Source: Moniliophthora roreri
Lineage: Eukaryota > Basidiomycota > Agaricomycetes > Agaricales > Marasmiaceae
DNA: 64,000 nt
Direction: 5' to 3'
Assembly: GCA_001466705.2 (NCBI GenBank)
Contig: LATX02000123.1
Span: 372,001-436,000, forward strand
Under the pieces are notes generated by a model. It made no database searches, was not told where the DNA came from, and saw nothing but the letters and a program-made list of their open reading frames with translations. Every line of letters begins with the position of its first letter. Position 1 is the stretch's first letter. Shown here in pieces: positions 1-12,700 of this stretch. Position numbers and translations under genes: made by a program.

Positions 1-275
1 TTTGAAGCGAGACTTTGGGTGTGTATGATTTACGGCGGTTCGAGCTCACCGCTTGGTCCTTTATCGATCTGGCTGAGACCCAAAGTGTTGCAGTTGATAC
101 CGCAGTACATTGTACACTGCCCATGCAAATTTTGCGGAAAAAATGGAGTTGGCCGAAGACAGATTGGGCAGAGTGTCACGTGCTTGTCTCACGCTCCACA
201 CGTCGGGTAATATCCGAATCGTGACTTCTACGCGGTTGCCACCAAACTCCACCACCAAACTCCACCGTCCCCCAC

Positions 276-1233
276 ATGGTACTGTTGATATGCGACATCT
301 GCCAGGAGGAATACGAGGTTGAAAAGTTTCTCTTTGAAGTTGCGTGCGGTCAGTCATTCGCAACCCCCTAATCTTACCACTCAACCGCGCCACTTACCTA
401 CGATTTCTTTGGCTCTGGCAGGTCACGGCTTTTGCGAAACATGTACCAATGAAATCAAGAATCGTCCGAAATGTCCACTTTGTCGAAAGCTACGGTCTAA
501 ACTACCGCCTCATCGCGTTTACTTTACTCCTGCGGACGCACTGGTCGAGCATCAAGCGCAGTCATTGAGCAATGGACTCTCGATGGTCAACTTGGAGTCG
601 AGTGCTAGAAACATTCACAATTTGGGAACGAGGATGAGTAAGGTTATGGGGGACTCAGAGGTTTCGGTGAGGTGTTTCCGGGAATTCTTCTGTGTCATTC
701 TGACGAGTTTCCACACTCAGACAAAGCTGGTCTCTGCTGTCAAAGATGTAGAAGAGCGTATACAGTACTTCTCTTTGGAGTTACAACGAGAAAGAGACGA
801 GAAGAGTGCCATGCAACGAAAGATTGACTTGTGGTACCCAAGAGTCAACTTGGTAGAGGCTATGGAACGCAAAGCAAAGTGCTTAGAGGCGAAAGTCCGA
901 GAGCTGAAGCAGGAGAACGCGTCATTGCAGACAACAAATAACCAAGCTAGGCTACTTCAGGATGACCAGAGAAAGCTGCGGGATATTATCTATGATCAGG
1001 AGGAAATCATTACCACCAAGGACAGGGAAATTGCACAGCTCAAGATGCATAAAGGCGAGGGCGAAAAGCAGGTAAGTGCTCCATGGCTCGCATGGTGTTG
1101 GTATTGACCGGTGGCTTTTGCGTAGATCAAGCTACTGAAAAAGAAGCTCAAGGCCTTGTCGAAATCCCACCCGCCTCGAGGTGATCCCAACGATACACTC
1201 TTGATCCAACGCTCAAACACATCACCATCATAA
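276..1233 (+). CDS. RING-finger coiled-coil protein, likely E3 ubiquitin ligase
   Basis: Four exons (276-348, 422-666, 721-1071, 1126-1233) sum to 777 nt and give 258 residues. The N-terminus carries a C3HC4 RING: CDIC near residues 6-9, CGHGFC near 24-29, then a third pair and CPLC near 42-45. The RING is split by intron 1, so both halves must be joined to see it. From about residue 120 onwards the protein is rich in Glu, Lys, Gln and Leu with heptad-like spacing, typical of a long coiled coil. A RING followed by a coiled coil fits an E3 ubiquitin ligase (family knowledge); the substrate is unknown. Intron 2 (54 nt) is a multiple of three, so the frame reads through it, but gtgagg/cactcag borders and lost coiled-coil character support removal. 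The start at 276 is the first ATG giving a complete RING. Confidence 0.75.
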
Positions 1234-2286
1234 CGGACGAGGTGTCAACTCGTGAATACCCTGATAACGGAAGCTATACCCTGATTGTACAACTACCTCA
1301 TCCCGACCATCACCACACCTTGGACCATATATACACGGCTCTATATCCCATTGGTTATTCGCTCAGCCTACTACGTCTCCGCGTCAATCAGCTTTCTCCT
1401 AATCACCGAGCTGCCGTAAATTCGTCTTGTGTTTGATGCTTCGTGTTTATTGACGTTCAACATTTGGTTTAAACAGGGTCTGTAACTTATCTGAAGCTGA
1501 AGTTGACGATTTTCTTGAAACTTTATTGCCTTTCACCACGAGCGTCTTTGAGTGCGCAGTGTACAGCACAACGCTGGAAGTTTTGCGGAGTCTGTGCATC
1601 CGACTGCTGGATTGCGCTCAAAGTCCGATTTCAACAGGCAAAACTGATGTTCGTGTCTAGATTACATATTTAATGCGCATCTATATACTATTCTTATTAC
1701 GGTGATTATCACTAATACCGTCGCCACTAATCCGCATAATGCAATGCTGGCACGGTTTAATTCGGTGCTTAGGCAGCAAGGTCAACGCATTATCGGAGAA
1801 GAATCCTGCTCCTTGAATTTTTTTTCTCTCTCAGAGTATAAGTTTTCATGCAGCCGACCACGTAAAAGCAACTTGGAAGGCTTACGGATCACGGTAAGTA
1901 TGGTAGCAAGTATGTGAGTAGGGGCGTTAGTATGGATGCGATTAAATCAATCATCTATCTATATCTATCCATATCTATCTATTACGTTTCGAGTCCATTT
2001 TAGGGATATGCAGCCCCGCTGCTCCACAAGTTTTCCTTTCTCCTCCCACGACGTCCACGTATCCCTATACCTATGCTCTTCTGCTGAACAGAACATCTCA
2101 CTCGATCAAACCTCTACCAACGCTTATTTTTGCTTAACGACGACCGGGGCAGTTTCACGTTTTTCATATTGGAGTAAAGCGCCACTCGTTGGTACCAGTT
2201 CAGTCCAGGGCATTATTTGTCTCTAAACCATATCATAGCACCCCAATTTCTATCACGAATAATACAGGACATTGGAGGTTTCTACC
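1234..2286. other. Intergenic region, no gene seen
   Basis: About 1 kb between two plus-strand genes. Short open frames here have no recognisable motif. A low-complexity run of repeated ctat/atct units lies near 1950-1982, shortly upstream of the next gene. Nothing else is supported. Confidence 0.5.
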
Positions 2287-3285
2287 ATGGCAGCTCACCG
2301 GATACGACTCGATATATTGCAGCGAGAGCTCGAGGAAAGAGCAGAGGACTTGAGGGTTGATTTTGCGAAGCGAGACACACCCAGAATAGGAGGTTCGTCA
2401 GCAGGTATGACTCCTTTTCTTTCTTAAATTTGTGATTGTAAAGATCTAATTCCTTGCATAGGCTTCATCGCACTCATCGTTTGTCTAGTCATGATTATTG
2501 TCATCTCCTGCACGGCAATCTTCTTTCTTCTCCGAGATCATGAACCATCCGATGCAGAGCGTGCGGCACGCCGTACACGGCGGTATGCTCACCAATCTGT
2601 ACCGTCGTCATCGTCATACACATATGATCCATCATCTACGCCTGCGAAAGGCTGGCTTAGTTCCCTTCGTTCACTCTTCGGGAAACGGAGTAGCGGATCA
2701 ACTACATCGAACAGAAACAGGAAAGGTGCTAGAGGTCCGGGTGCAGGATGGGTACAGGCAGGCTCTGGAGACGAATGGGACTTGGATTCCGATGACGAGG
2801 CCAACTACAGATCACGAGGAATGGTCGGGATTTCGCAAACACCCCTCAGTCTTTCGATGTCGCATGCTCCGACGTCATACACTCAGACTGCAACCGTCGA
2901 TAATGACCGAGATCCTCCATTCAAACCTCCCAGAATGACCACCGCAGACTCGATATCGAGTGTCCGTTTTGATGATTCACCCGTAACCAGATTCCCTGCC
3001 TTCGATCCATCGACATTACCGACTTCATCAATGAGCATTCCAGTCAACCTTGCCTCTCCGGTGATGAGTCCGACGTCATCCGCTGATACAGATTCTCCGA
3101 AAACTCCAAATATACTGAAGGATTCGAACCCACGGTCGTCTTCTCCGGAGCCGATAGCTGCTGGTGGTCAAGGGCAAGGTGAAGAAGACCAGGAAGATGC
3201 AGATAAGAGAAAGAAGTGGTCTATTCAATCCGATGTGTCAGCTAAAGCGCGTGCTAGTGGGACCAAGTTTATCGAGAGTTTGTAG
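2287..3285 (+). CDS. Single-pass membrane protein with disordered Ser-rich tail, unknown function
   Basis: Two exons (2287-2404, 2462-3285; 57-nt intron) give 313 residues. A charged N-terminal segment of about 39 residues precedes one strongly hydrophobic stretch (residues about 40-63, rich in Ile, Val, Leu and Cys). A polybasic run follows it directly. The remainder is low complexity and rich in Ser, Pro, Asp and Thr, with an SDDEANYRSRG-type acidic patch. By the positive-inside rule the long tail is probably cytosolic (inference). There is no catalytic motif. I do not recognise a family; a conserved fungal plasma- or vacuolar-membrane protein is possible. The start is the ATG after taccatgg, and intron 1 puts the transmembrane segment in frame. 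Confidence 0.7.
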
Positions 3286-3834
3286 AACTCGGACTTTGCG
3301 CTACCTCCCTCCGTTCCATGTTCTCGTTTTGCTCACTCCATCTTTCATATAATTGATCCGTTGACGCTCACTTGACGACTTCCTCCTTTACCTCCCTTCC
3401 TGTATCCGAACATTTTGGTCCGTGTACACTTATTCGCTGTACTTGACCTCTCCTTGCATGCGGTACTTATATATGTATATTATAATCTACATCGGACATT
3501 GTTCTTGACGTTCGCACGAAGTAATAACCAGAGTACTGGTAGACGCTCGAGGTTTACCCATCAATTCAGTTTCTTCCAGCTAGTCTAGTCTAGTAGGTAA
3601 TATCATGCAACCCGCAGCAGAGGCAGGTGGAGGGCATGCGACTTTTTTGAGGACCGCGCTGACTCATCAAACAATGCATGTCAACAATACTTCCCGCAAC
3701 TGCGCAATCACTAGGCGCAGCCCTGTCCTCGACGTGTTCCTGGCATCTAAAAGGCCCATAAAAGGTACATTCATGATGTGTATCCCGATAGCAACCGTCA
3801 CCCCCCAAATTGTTTTCCACTTTAACCCCCCAGA
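3286..3834. other. Intergenic region with 3' flank and P450 promoter
   Basis: Pyrimidine-rich 3' flank of the membrane-protein gene, then about 250 bases upstream of the P450 start. A tatatgtatattataat stretch near 3471-3487 is AT-rich but far from either start. No coding sequence is supported. Confidence 0.4.
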
Positions 3835-5932
3835 ATGAACTCGTATCAAATCCTCGCAGGACTGGTAGGAGCAGGATTGATATACCTCCTCACCAAGTAT
3901 ATCATCTTTGTCTTCATGTCTCCATTGCGCCAGTTGCCAGGGCCGGACAGCGAAAGTTTTATGCATGGCAACTTTCAGGCGATCCTTGATGATGTGAGTA
4001 GATTCATTGCTACTGACATTGTCAATGTCGATGATCCTAAACTCTAACATGACAGGATAACGGCCAAATCTACCGCAAATGGGAGGAAACCTACGGCAAG
4101 ACATTTAATTTGAATGCAATGTTTGGAATGAAGTTGTGTGGACGTCGGATTGGAAAGCGATCAGTCATATTCTCAAGGACGACATTGTTTGGCAGAAGGA
4201 TAGTGGGAGTCGGTTCAGCTTGAGTCGGATTTTGGGAGATGGTGTGTTGGTGACAGAGGGAGAGAAACATAAACTTCAGGTGGGTTTCAGGGGCCTTGCC
4301 AGAACCTTAGAGCTTTAACGATGGATTGCTTTGGGTAGAGACGAGTCATGAACCCAGCTTTTGGACCTTCCCAAATTCGAGAATTGACGGAGGTCTTTGT
4401 CGAGAAATCGTTGAAACTTCGTGATGTTTGGACTTCGCAGATCAGCCAAGACACCAATTCTGGTCGTATTGACGCGCTCTCGTGGCTTAGTAGGATGACT
4501 TTGGATGTTGTTGGGGAAGCTGGTATGCCATTCGAACCTTCTGTTATCCTGCTGCTAGACTAATCACCAATCAGGTTTCAACTACAAATTCAATGCAATG
4601 GAAGGTGAACTTAACGAACTTAACGAAGCATACTCTGCCATCTTCCAGAGCGGCAGCCACCGCCACAACTTGTTCTTCGTTATTATCGGACTTGCCCAGG
4701 AGATTTTTCCAGTCTTTCGTGTCATTGTGAGTTCACACCACTACAACCACATCTCTAAACATAAGCGTCCGCAGCCCGAATTGGATAGGTCGTTAAGAAA
4801 AGCAATGCAGACATCTACGCGTATTGCGAAAGAGCTGCTTTATGAGAGCAAAAGAACGTTGGCTAGTACTGGCGAGAAAGGGAATAGCTGGCGGGCAAAG
4901 GATCTTCTCTCGCTATTGGTGCGGTCGAATATGAGCACCGATCTCCCTGAAGATCAACGGATGAGTGACAAGGACGTGATGTCTCGTGAGTTGACCATGC
5001 CCTTCCTCCATGGCTCTTCTGACGTCTACATCATCTTTAGAGGTCCCTACCTTCCTCGTCGCCGGACACGAAACGACAAGGTACGCTTCTTTCTCCGTTG
5101 CTTTCATTTCATTCGACCCACGATCGTCATACAGCACCGCGACAACATTCGCTCTTCTAGCATTAACCGAACGACCTGACGTCCAAACCAAGCTTCGAGA
5201 AGAACTCCTCACAGTCCCCACAGATAATCCAACGATGGACGAACTCAACGCTCTTCCTTACCTCGATATCGTCGTCAGAGAAACATTGCGGTACTACGCT
5301 CCTGCTCCTTTAACTGGCAGGACTTGCACGACAGACGATGTGGTTCCTTTGGCTGAGCCGTATATTGATCGGAATGGTGTCGTTCAACATCAATTGAAGT
5401 AAGTGATAGTGTATAAAGTAGACGAATGAGGTCCTGATCGATATTCTACAGCGCGAAGAAAGGTACTGGCATCTTCATTCCTATTACTTCTATCAATCGG
5501 GATAAGACATTGTGGGGAGAAGATGCAGAGCAGTTCAAGTGAGTGCCGTCTTTTTCAACGATGTAGACAGCATTCTCATCAGCCTATAGCCCCGACCGGT
5601 GGAAACAATTACCAGAAGCAGTTACATCTATCCCTGGTGTATGGGGCAACATGTTGACATTTCTCGGAGGCTCGCACGCGTGTATTGGATGGCGGTTCGC
5701 GCTTGTTGAGTGCGTTCTTGACTCGCTCCTGTTCTACGTACAGATTTTATTGACGACATGTTGCAGGATGAAGGCACTGTTGTTTACTCTGGTCAGAGCG
5801 TTCGAATTCGAGCTGGCTGTGCCGAGAGAACAGGTGGTGATAAAGAAGTCGGCACTGGTTCAGAGACCAGAGGTCAGAGGACATGGAAATCAGTTACCAT
5901 TGATCATAAAGCCGGTCGTCACTGCGGACTAA
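3835..5932 (+). pseudogene. Cytochrome P450, nearly complete but frameshifted in exon 2
   Basis: Ten exons can be followed: 3835-3993, 4056-4279, 4339-4522, 4575-4726, 4775-4985, 5041-5080, 5135-5398, 5452-5538, 5590-5709 and 5767-5932. They encode an N-terminal membrane anchor, the I-helix AGHETTS (formed across an intron), ETLR (ExxR), FNPDRW (also across an intron) and the heme loop [10 protein letters not shown] at 5660-5689 with its Cys ligand. All hallmarks of a microsomal P450 monooxygenase are present. Summed exon length is 1607 nt, two more than a multiple of three. The extra two bases lie in a tgtgtg run at about 4134-4140; frames on both sides are conserved P450 sequence and no intron fits. 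It is therefore a recent pseudogene or a sequence error. It resembles basidiomycete CYP5150-like enzymes, but the family is not certain. Confidence 0.8.
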
Positions 5933-6114
5933 GACGTTCTTGTAATTCTTACATTTTAATTCTTTCCGTCATGTTATTCCGTGGAGGAGGTTGAAGAGCC
6001 CAGCACATCAGAATGAGGTGCGTGGTGCTTGCGGAATTCACCATGCCATGAACTAATTGGAATGTAATTGGGGTTAGTTTCCTTGGTAGATAGATGCCCA
6101 GTTCCTTCCGAATT

Positions 6115-7720
6115 GTTACAAGGAGGTGCTCAAGTTCGAGAATTGACAAAGTTTTCGTGGAAGAGTCGTTGAAGCTCCGCGACATCTGAATTTCGCATTA
6201 CAAATTCTGCCAGGTCGCGTTGACGCGCTCTCTTGGCTGCGTAGGATGACTTTAAATGTCATTGGGGAAGCTAGTGCGCCCCGTGGCCCTATTATTATTA
6301 TTTTTGGTTCTTGTTCCGGTGTGGCTAGTAGGCTAACAGGCGCCTAGGTTTTGACTACAAATTCAATGCTATGGAAGGCGAACTCAACCAGCTCAATGAA
6401 GCGTATTCGCGTATTTTCAAGAGTGGCGGCCGATACAACAGTCGGCTTCACCTTATAATTGGAGTTCTTCAGGAAGTGTGGCCTATCTTTCACGTTACAG
6501 TAAGTCCGTACAGTTACAAATCCTACATCTCTAAATATAACTCAATGCTGAACGCCCCCAGTCTGAACTTCACAGCTTTTTAAGGGAAGCCATGGAGACA
6601 TCTACACGTGTTGCTGAACGGTATCGGCGGGAAAGGGAACAATTGGCATGCTCATGGTCTTCTTTCTCTTTTGGTGAGGTTGAACGTGAACACAAACCTT
6701 CCTGAGGGTCACCGTATGGGTGACAAGGATGTTATGTCTCATGAGTACTCGCATCTTATTTCTCGCCGGGCACCTGAAACCTACAAGATCATTTAGAGGT
6801 TCGGACATTCTGTAACCACAAGGAGCCCTGAACTTTTCATCGTCTAAACCCGCTCAATGCATAAAGCCATAGCACCACGACAGCATTTGCTCTTCTGGCA
6901 CTAACCGAACACCCTGTTTGAGAAGTCGTCCTTGCTGTCGTCACGAATAACTCATCCATGGACCAACTGAATTCTTTTTCTTACCTTGATGCTGCCATTA
7001 GAGAAACATTGCGGTATTACGCACCTGTCCCGTTCACCAGCAGAGCTGCGGTGGAGGACGATATTGTTCCTCTGGCTGAGCCACACACGAACCGGAAAAA
7101 TGCTGTTCAACACCGTTTGAAGTAAGTGCTCTCAACCAAGCATAATGACGGGGTTCTGATGGTTAATAGAGTGAAAAGGGGGACTCAGGTCTTGATAGCT
7201 ACCTCTTCCATTAATCGGGACAAATCACTTTAGGGTGCGGATGCAGATGATTTCAGGTAAGCGCATATTTCTCTAAACACTTCCGACAGCGTTCTGATGA
7301 GGCAATAGTCCGAGCCGATGGGAGAATTTACCTGAAGCAGTCTCCCCCATCCCTGGAGTATGGGGTAACATGTTGACGTTCCTCGGTGATCCGCATGCAT
7401 ATATTGGTTGGCGATTCTCGCTCGTTGAGTGCGTCCTTGACTCCACTCTACCCCTCGGTCTACGAGGAATTGTATTGACGGTGTGTCGCAGGATGAAAGC
7501 ACTACTTTTCATACTTGCTAGATCATCTGAGTTTGTACTTGCTGTTCCAAGGGAGGAGGTGATGATTAGGAAGTCTGCACGGGTACAGAGACTCGAGGTT
7601 ATAGGCCAAGGAAAGCTATTACCGTTGATCATAAAGCACAGTGGGAGTAGAGGGAGGGCAAGATCGTCGTGTTATTCAGAAATGCTCAAATATCTGAATA
7701 CGAGGCAGTCTTACCATTGA
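6115..7720 (+). pseudogene. Decayed tandem copy of the P450
   Basis: Segments match the upstream P450 in order: exon 3 at about 6119-6260, exon 4 at 6349-6500, exon 5 at 6560-6730, exon 7 at 6885-7125, exon 8 at 7170-7256, exon 9 at 7310-7436 and exon 10 at 7493-7660. Exons 1 and 2 (membrane anchor) are absent. An in-frame TGA replaces a Trp codon context near 6186, the AGHETT segment is frameshifted near 6760-6790, and the heme Cys codon is TAT (Tyr) at 7400-7402. The neighbouring heme-loop Gly-Ser is Asp-Pro. It cannot encode a working P450. Only about 180 bases separate it from the first copy, so it arose by tandem duplication. The last exon remains open and ends at 7720. Confidence 0.85.
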
Positions 7721-7904
7721 TTTGGTACTTCCCGGTCGTTTCATATAAGATGAAGGTGTCATTATTATCCAAATTCAAGCGATAATTCAGAGCCAATTGG
7801 TTCCTCAATAGTATCATGATTCACTATTAGAATAACAGATAATTAATATACAATGTTCTGCGCAACACCAAATAATTATCACCCAAGTGAAGGCCTCCCT
7901 GCAA

Positions 7905-9224
7905 TTACTTATTGCCCCTTATACCAGCAGCCGCCAGCTGCATCAAAGTTTTTGGCACTTCATAGTGAGCCTTGAAGGCAGTCAGTCATTGTGCTGACAT
8001 GTGTCATGCTGAACTCACGAAGTGATTTCCGCCCTCGATTCGGAAAAGCTGCATTTTCCGGGCGCTTTTGCCTGCAACCACGGTTGCGTCGTGAATCCTC
8101 TTAGTTTCGAGCGGGCCCCACATGCATTGCCAGTTGGTCCTTGTGCCGGCAATCAGAGTAACCTTGACGTCAGGGAAATAGCTCGAGATGATTCTATTGT
8201 CGTAAAAGACTCTGTTCGTGGCGGCTCGCAAAGTAGCTTGCATCGGCGGTTGGAACCTAGGACTGCATCAGCGACCAGCTACATCAAAGGCCCAGAGCGA
8301 CTCACATCGGGAATTCTGAGCGTACGGCAGCGTCCTCTGTGAACCATTTGTCAAACTCTGCCTGAGTCCACTTGGCGACGGTAGTATCGTTCGTGCGTGG
8401 GCTCATATCCATATCCTGAATCCTCCCGGAGTATGGGTTCGGGTGATTATAGAACGAGCTGACCCAGAAACCAAAGTTCTCAAATAACTGCTCCGTGGTA
8501 GTGAAGCGCGGGTCAGTCCAAGGATCGTACACCGTTAAACCATCGGGGACCTGATAAGCAAACACGAGGTGTGGCGGGTCTGCGAGTCATAAACATGAAT
8601 AACGAATCCCGCCATCCCAAGACGCAGACTCACCATCGAGAATGAGATCTTTCACGTAGTCCTTCAAGCGGTTGTGTAACTGGGGAGAGATAATGCTTGG
8701 ATCGGAGAACATTGTCATGGCAGTCGCGGCACCCATGGACCATCCCATGACTGCGACACCTCCTTTGCGATCACGAGTGGCTTTTGGAATCTTCTCCTTG
8801 TCGATGAATTGGTTGATGAAATCGGCGGTTTGTGCCCCCAATTTATCGATGAAAACCTTTTTGCCTTGGTTTAAGTCATCCAATTCTGCGTCGGTGTATC
8901 TTGTCGATCCAGGATAGTCACGTCGATTCCAAATAACCGTTCGCAGATTCAATCCGTGAGCGTAATCGTGCAATTTTTGGAAACCAACTAATCTAATATC
9001 AGCTCGAGTAAGGTACCCATAAAATACATCCGCTCACATCCATTGAAGGCACTACCGTGAAGCACAAGAAGTGTAGTGTAGTCTTTGGAATTGGGAGGTG
9101 CGCCGCTATCTGTGAAGTAGATTTCGATGCCATCGGAAAGCTTGTAGGTGTTCTCGGTGAACGCCAAGCCGAGCTGGCAAAGGCAGAGGAGTAGGAATGA
9201 GATTCCCAATCTTTTCCAGGCCAT
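7905..9224 (-). CDS. Secreted alpha/beta hydrolase (paralog 1)
   Basis: Minus-strand gene with five exons (9038-9224, 8634-8987, 8306-8579, 8019-8256, 7905-7970), total 1119 nt, 372 residues. Residues 1 to about 22 form a signal peptide (MAWKRLG, then a Leu/Cys-rich core ending near GLAFT). LVLHGSAFNG gives the oxyanion HG region and GWSMG (codons at about 8731-8746) is the nucleophile elbow. A C-terminal GGNHF carries the likely catalytic His. The fold is that of an alpha/beta hydrolase esterase or lipase; the substrate is unknown. It converges on the P450 pseudogenes. A paralog with the same four intron positions lies at 37251-38511 but lacks the signal peptide, so the two products probably act in different compartments. 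Confidence 0.85.
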
Positions 9225-9522
9225 TTCGGGATTGGAAAGTGGAATTGGAAAGGAGAGTGATCTTATGAGAAGGGCCGCTACGTTTGGATCGTATAGGCGC
9301 GAAACAGAAGAGCAGCGTCGGTAAACTTCGTATCGGAGGAACACCTGACGCGCTAGAAGGAAATGATCGTCTGAGAAGGGAAGAAACGATGTAAGGCGCG
9401 AGTTACTCACGGATCAAGACTACGAAGATTATAAGGTGCGACCTATTACAAGATGTGGTCAAGTTTGACACTGGCTTGAAGTGTCCCGCTGTAGAGAATT
9501 GATCACTATAGTCAAATGGGGG

Positions 9523-9717
9523 TCACAGGAGCTTGTTATTGACAAATTCTTTCGCGCACCGTTGCGAAGCCTCGTACGTGGCCCATGTGGAAAGAAACAG
9601 GGCAGGATCCAAGGGCGATCTGCCAAAGCGATCAATCAAGAACTCAGAGTAGTTTAGATTATCCACTTGCATCCTTCCCATGGAGACGTGTGGTCTTGAG
9701 GCCCGGAGTCGGGTCAT
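9523..9717 (-). CDS. Short orphan open frame, doubtful
   Basis: A 64-residue open frame on the minus strand, starting at an ATG at 9717. It contains a segment LNYSEFLIDRFGRSPLDP and no motif I recognise. It stands alone between the hydrolase and a gene-poor stretch. It may be a relic exon of a lost gene or chance. Low confidence that it is expressed. Confidence 0.2.
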   Translation of the reverse strand: MTRLRASRPHVSMGRMQVDNLNYSEFLIDRFGRSPLDPALFLSTWATYEASQRCAKEFVNNKLL

Positions 9718-12700
9718 TTTGATGAGTAGTCACTAGCTCCCTAATAGCAATGTATTTCCGTTTGGTCCTATTCCGGCTGTAATGTGCTGGCAATTAGTGT
9801 TGTCAATCCAAGTCTGATGAGTGCTGTCTGCGGCGTCGGCGTTGAGTACTTGAGTTGCTCGGTCTTTGACACGACAGTTGGGAGAAGCGCCTAATACATA
9901 TTGAGAAGGACAACAATGACTGCAAGTATCTCCCTTGCCGGGCTAACAGCTTTCAGGGCAGGCAAAAGGTCGTGATTATATACGCGTTATCACGCAGATC
10001 TGCTCAACTTTCAGCAAAGAGATGATGAATATTCATTTTTTGGTTTAAGCATGAGACCACATCCAGAATAGGAACGAAAAGTCGACCAGGAGACTCTAGC
10101 AGGTACGTTAGCGTCGTCGGATCTATACTTTGAGGCCAAGGAAGAGGGCAACTCACGTCTTCGGCTTTCACCAAACCGCTGCACTGCCAGGTCCCGTTCG
10201 CACTTTCCTGCATGTCGTGTTCAGATATCGAGGTGCCTCCAAGTTGGAACACAGTACTTGCGCACCGAGTAATCCCTTGCATTCTCCCGTCTTCGCTACT
10301 TTGGCCTGATTGTAACTTTGATGGCGTGTCGACGTCCTTAAGCGCAGGGATGGAACGCGGGGATGTTGGTCAGGGAGTGCTTCAACGCACGTTCCTCACG
10401 TGCTCGGGCGGTGCTGCCTTGTAGCCGACAGCGACAGCGGCGTGCTCGGTACTCAGTAACTCAGCGCTCAGCGACTAGTTACTTGTCAAGGTCTCTACCA
10501 TATATTTTGTACTTTCCCACACCTGTATCGCAAATAAAGCCATGCGCTGCTTCGGTCTCCATCGGACTTCAGTAGCTTCAGTCTTCAAGCCCCAGTCCGT
10601 AGGACGTCGTCCAAGTTCAGTCAATAAGGCCCAAAGAGTACCCAGGGTTGGGAAAGCAAGGTCTCAGCGCCGCCCGCGCGCTTCCGATCGACCAACGTTT
10701 CGAACTTGCGCTTGCCGGGCCATCATCTATTCCTTGTCTAAGCTGTCTTTAATGTCGATACGTATGCAACTCCTTCAAAATGACGCCTACACCACCGCCT
10801 TCCCAGTAACACTAAGTATTGTCGAGGAACCCACCTTGTAGGATTTAAGATCCTGATGAGGTTACTACGAGACTGCTGATCCAAGCACCGATATAAGAAG
10901 GATGGAATAGGGACTGCAAATGAGGCGTTTGTATCTCATGCAGCGATGTGCAGTGTATAATTTCAGAGGTAAAGCAAGAAGGGATGAACAGGTATTCGTT
11001 CACATCAAGAGACTCGACCAGGCAAAGGACGCCATGCACTAGGGGACCAAGAACTGCCGAGAATCGAGACGGGAAATTCGAGTATATGTCATGATGTTCT
11101 CTCCCTCCTACATCACACTTGTACCGGAGAATTGGAAAGACAATATGTTTCAATCTCGAATCGGGGTGAAACCAGCCAGCTTGAACTCATAGCATGCATT
11201 CCACTTTCTGTATGTTGTCAATATCAGATCCTCGCGGTTCATTCGCCGCCATACGAAAGCTAATTGACGATCAAAGATTGACACTAATTGATGGGAATGA
11301 GTGCATGGATACCCCAGACATGGTGGTGCATCAGAAATGAAAATGTTTAACCGCGATCCCCGGTCGTGACGGGTAAGCAACGAGATAGTGAGCCTTCGCT
11401 TAACGAAACGCCAAGTTAGTGCTCAGGCCACGGCTATACACGCAACCGTGTCTTCCGCAGGGGGTTTAGGTTCTAGCGGCGCAGCACCCGACGAGCTGGG
11501 AAGTTGTGGCCGCTTGCCAGCGTCACCATCATCAGGAACAAAGAGAAGAAGATCTTTATCAGAGATTAATACTACTGATTGACCGGCGTTTTGTTAGCAC
11601 GACCGGGAATGCACTAGAACAAAAGTAACTTAGCAGAGGAAATGATGTGATCCTCCAAGAGCGACTACAACGTAGTTCATCGAGTCACTCGAACATCATG
11701 TGCTGAAAGTCCATGAGGAAACCATAGAATGTGCGAACGGACGCTAAGGACAGGCAAAGAAATTTGATTTACAGACACCGTAGACAAGGCACCCCGACCT
11801 ATCTGATCGTAGCAACTGATCTACCATTGTCCACCGAGAATGTACCGCTGAACTATCCCACCAGCAAGCAGGCTAGTCGACGTTGAACCAGCTCGTGACT
11901 TTCCCAACAGGAACTCGAAGAATCGGGGAAGCTAGTAATGTTAGCCTTCAAAGAGAGGCCAACGAGTCCCACGCTGCAATCATGACAGATTGATAGAACA
12001 GAATTCCGTGTCCACCGAGGAACGCTGCGTAAGAGAGCAGAGAAAGAAATGTAACAGCGGTCATTGTAGTCTCATGTGCAGAGGCATTGACCGAACGCTG
12101 ATATGTACGTTCTTTGATTCTGCCCTGAATAAACGAGTCAACTTTACGACTGAATCTGAACAGAGAAAGTCCTGCCTGGTGCTGGCTACGGTCTTGAGTG
12201 TGATAGTCAAGTAGAAACAATCCGCAGATAGCATCTTCCATTCGGCTAGAGATCTTTTCAGCCTATGAGAGCCGATGTTGAATGGTATTCCTGGTGGTCT
12301 CGTATTCAGAACTATCAAGACACGTAGCACCTAGTGGAAGAACGAGGGGAAAAAGTCATATGGTGAATAAATGTCAGGGAAGGAATCACAGTAGAGACCG
12401 AAATACATACCCTGCAAGCGAGACAGATGACAGAAGTAAGCCAAACCCATACTGAACCGTAGTCTATAGTTGCTGATCAGCTATCTTGTTAGGTCTACGA
12501 GAAACTGCGCGTAGACTAGTATCAGCCTCGGCGTTTTTTGAAGCCATCCGCCGATACTTGTTCGAAAAGCAAGAGCCATGGTCTCCGTTCTAAATTTAAC
12601 GAGAGATGTCTCTTCGCCATCCGATCCAACTGTCGACGAAGTGATTAAGTTAACAAGATCTCATTCTCTTCCAATCCACAGAAGACTCACCAGAGCCAGT

